Below are positions 11,818 to 12,020 of a DNA stretch of 12,020 nucleotides, in pieces. The stretch spans positions 1-12,020 of the forward strand of contig DAGU01000098.1 in the NCBI GenBank assembly GCA_002498285.1, read 5' to 3'. Position 1 is the stretch's first letter. Each line of letters begins with the position of its first letter. Origin of the DNA: Methanomassiliicoccus sp. UBA386 (GTDB lineage: Archaea; Thermoplasmatota; Thermoplasmata; Methanomassiliicoccales; Methanomassiliicoccaceae). A model generated the notes under the pieces. The model did not search any database. It had not been told where the DNA came from and saw nothing but the letters and a program-made list of their open reading frames with translations. A program made the position numbers and the translations under genes.

Positions 11818-12020
11818 ATGATCAAGATCGAGATCGATCGCGATGGCTGCATCCAGTGCGGCGTATGCTACGAGGATGAATGCCCCGACATCTTCGGCGA
11901 GAGCGATGACGGCACCTCGGAGATAGTCGAGCAGTATCGCGTGGGCGGAGACCTTGCCAAGGGGGAGGCCCCCGACAGCATGGCCGAATGCGCCAACAGG
12001 GCCGCCGACGCCTGCCCGGT
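11818..12020 (+). CDS. Single-cluster [4Fe-4S] ferredoxin (3' end cut by window edge)
   Basis: The first 67 codons are present. This small acidic electron carrier resembles archaeal monocluster ferredoxins such as that of Pyrococcus furiosus. The motif GCIQCGVCYEDECPDIF (10-26) provides Cys11, Cys14 and Cys17; Cys66 in DACPV is the expected fourth ligand. Cys22 and Cys58 occupy the places of the Pyrococcus disulfide pair (Cys21/Cys48). At position 14 Pyrococcus has Asp, here Cys, so a fully Cys-ligated cluster is expected. Between the motifs lies an acidic segment with SEIVEQYRVGGDLAKG (34-49). The remaining C-terminus probably holds only a short strand. The gene starts from its own leaderless promoter, divergent from aspS. 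The redox partner is not indicated. Confidence 0.88.
   Translation, partial: MIKIEIDRDGCIQCGVCYEDECPDIFGESDDGTSEIVEQYRVGGDLAKGEAPDSMAECANRAADACP

Overview
The window looks archaeal. Promoters are archaeal in form: an AT-rich TATA element lies about 25-28 bases upstream of many start codons, giving leaderless or nearly leaderless messages. Genes inside the main operon instead carry GGTGA-type ribosome binding sites. Several proteins are archaeal types: an MptD-type dihydroneopterin aldolase, an aspartyl-tRNA synthetase of the archaeal/eukaryotic branch, and a flippase-like membrane protein beside a dolichol-phosphate-type glycosyltransferase. The sequence is fairly GC-rich. A euryarchaeon of the Thermoplasmatota is my guess, perhaps a relative of Methanomassiliicoccales, but no marker here settles the taxon.

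Layout. Bases 1-1971 hold a cut-off minus-strand gene of unknown function, mptD (minus), a roughly 400-base gap, and nadA (plus). nadA converges on a LysE-type exporter (minus, 2037-2666), with a perfect 8-bp hairpin between the two stops. After a gap of about 300 bases comes a tightly packed plus-strand operon at 2965-7108: flippase-like membrane protein, GT2 glycosyltransferase, NDP-sugar epimerase and a polytopic GT-C-like glycosyltransferase. At each of its three junctions a GGTGA-like ribosome binding site overlaps the upstream stop codon.

Facing this operon on the minus strand are a stand-alone Lrp/AsnC effector-binding (RAM) domain gene (7150-7392), a second GT-C membrane protein that is clearly a paralogue of the one ending at 7108 (7434-8759), and an unrecognised 116-residue protein (8797-9147). 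Divergent from the last is a RusA-family Holliday-junction resolvase (9299-9835), whose stop codon abuts that of a hemerythrin-domain protein (minus, 9836-10282). aspS (minus, 10361-11677) and a cut-off single-cluster ferredoxin (plus, from 11818) close the window.

How it fits together. The middle of the window reads as a cell-surface glycan or glycolipid locus. The epimerase would make or alter an activated sugar. The GT2 enzyme would load a sugar onto a polyprenyl phosphate. The flippase-like protein may help move it across the membrane, and the GT-C proteins would use the lipid-linked sugar on the outer face. No oligosaccharyltransferase is visible, so the acceptor is unknown. The flanks are mostly housekeeping: pterin cofactor, NAD, tRNA charging and electron transfer. 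No CRISPR array, insertion sequence, tRNA or rRNA was seen.
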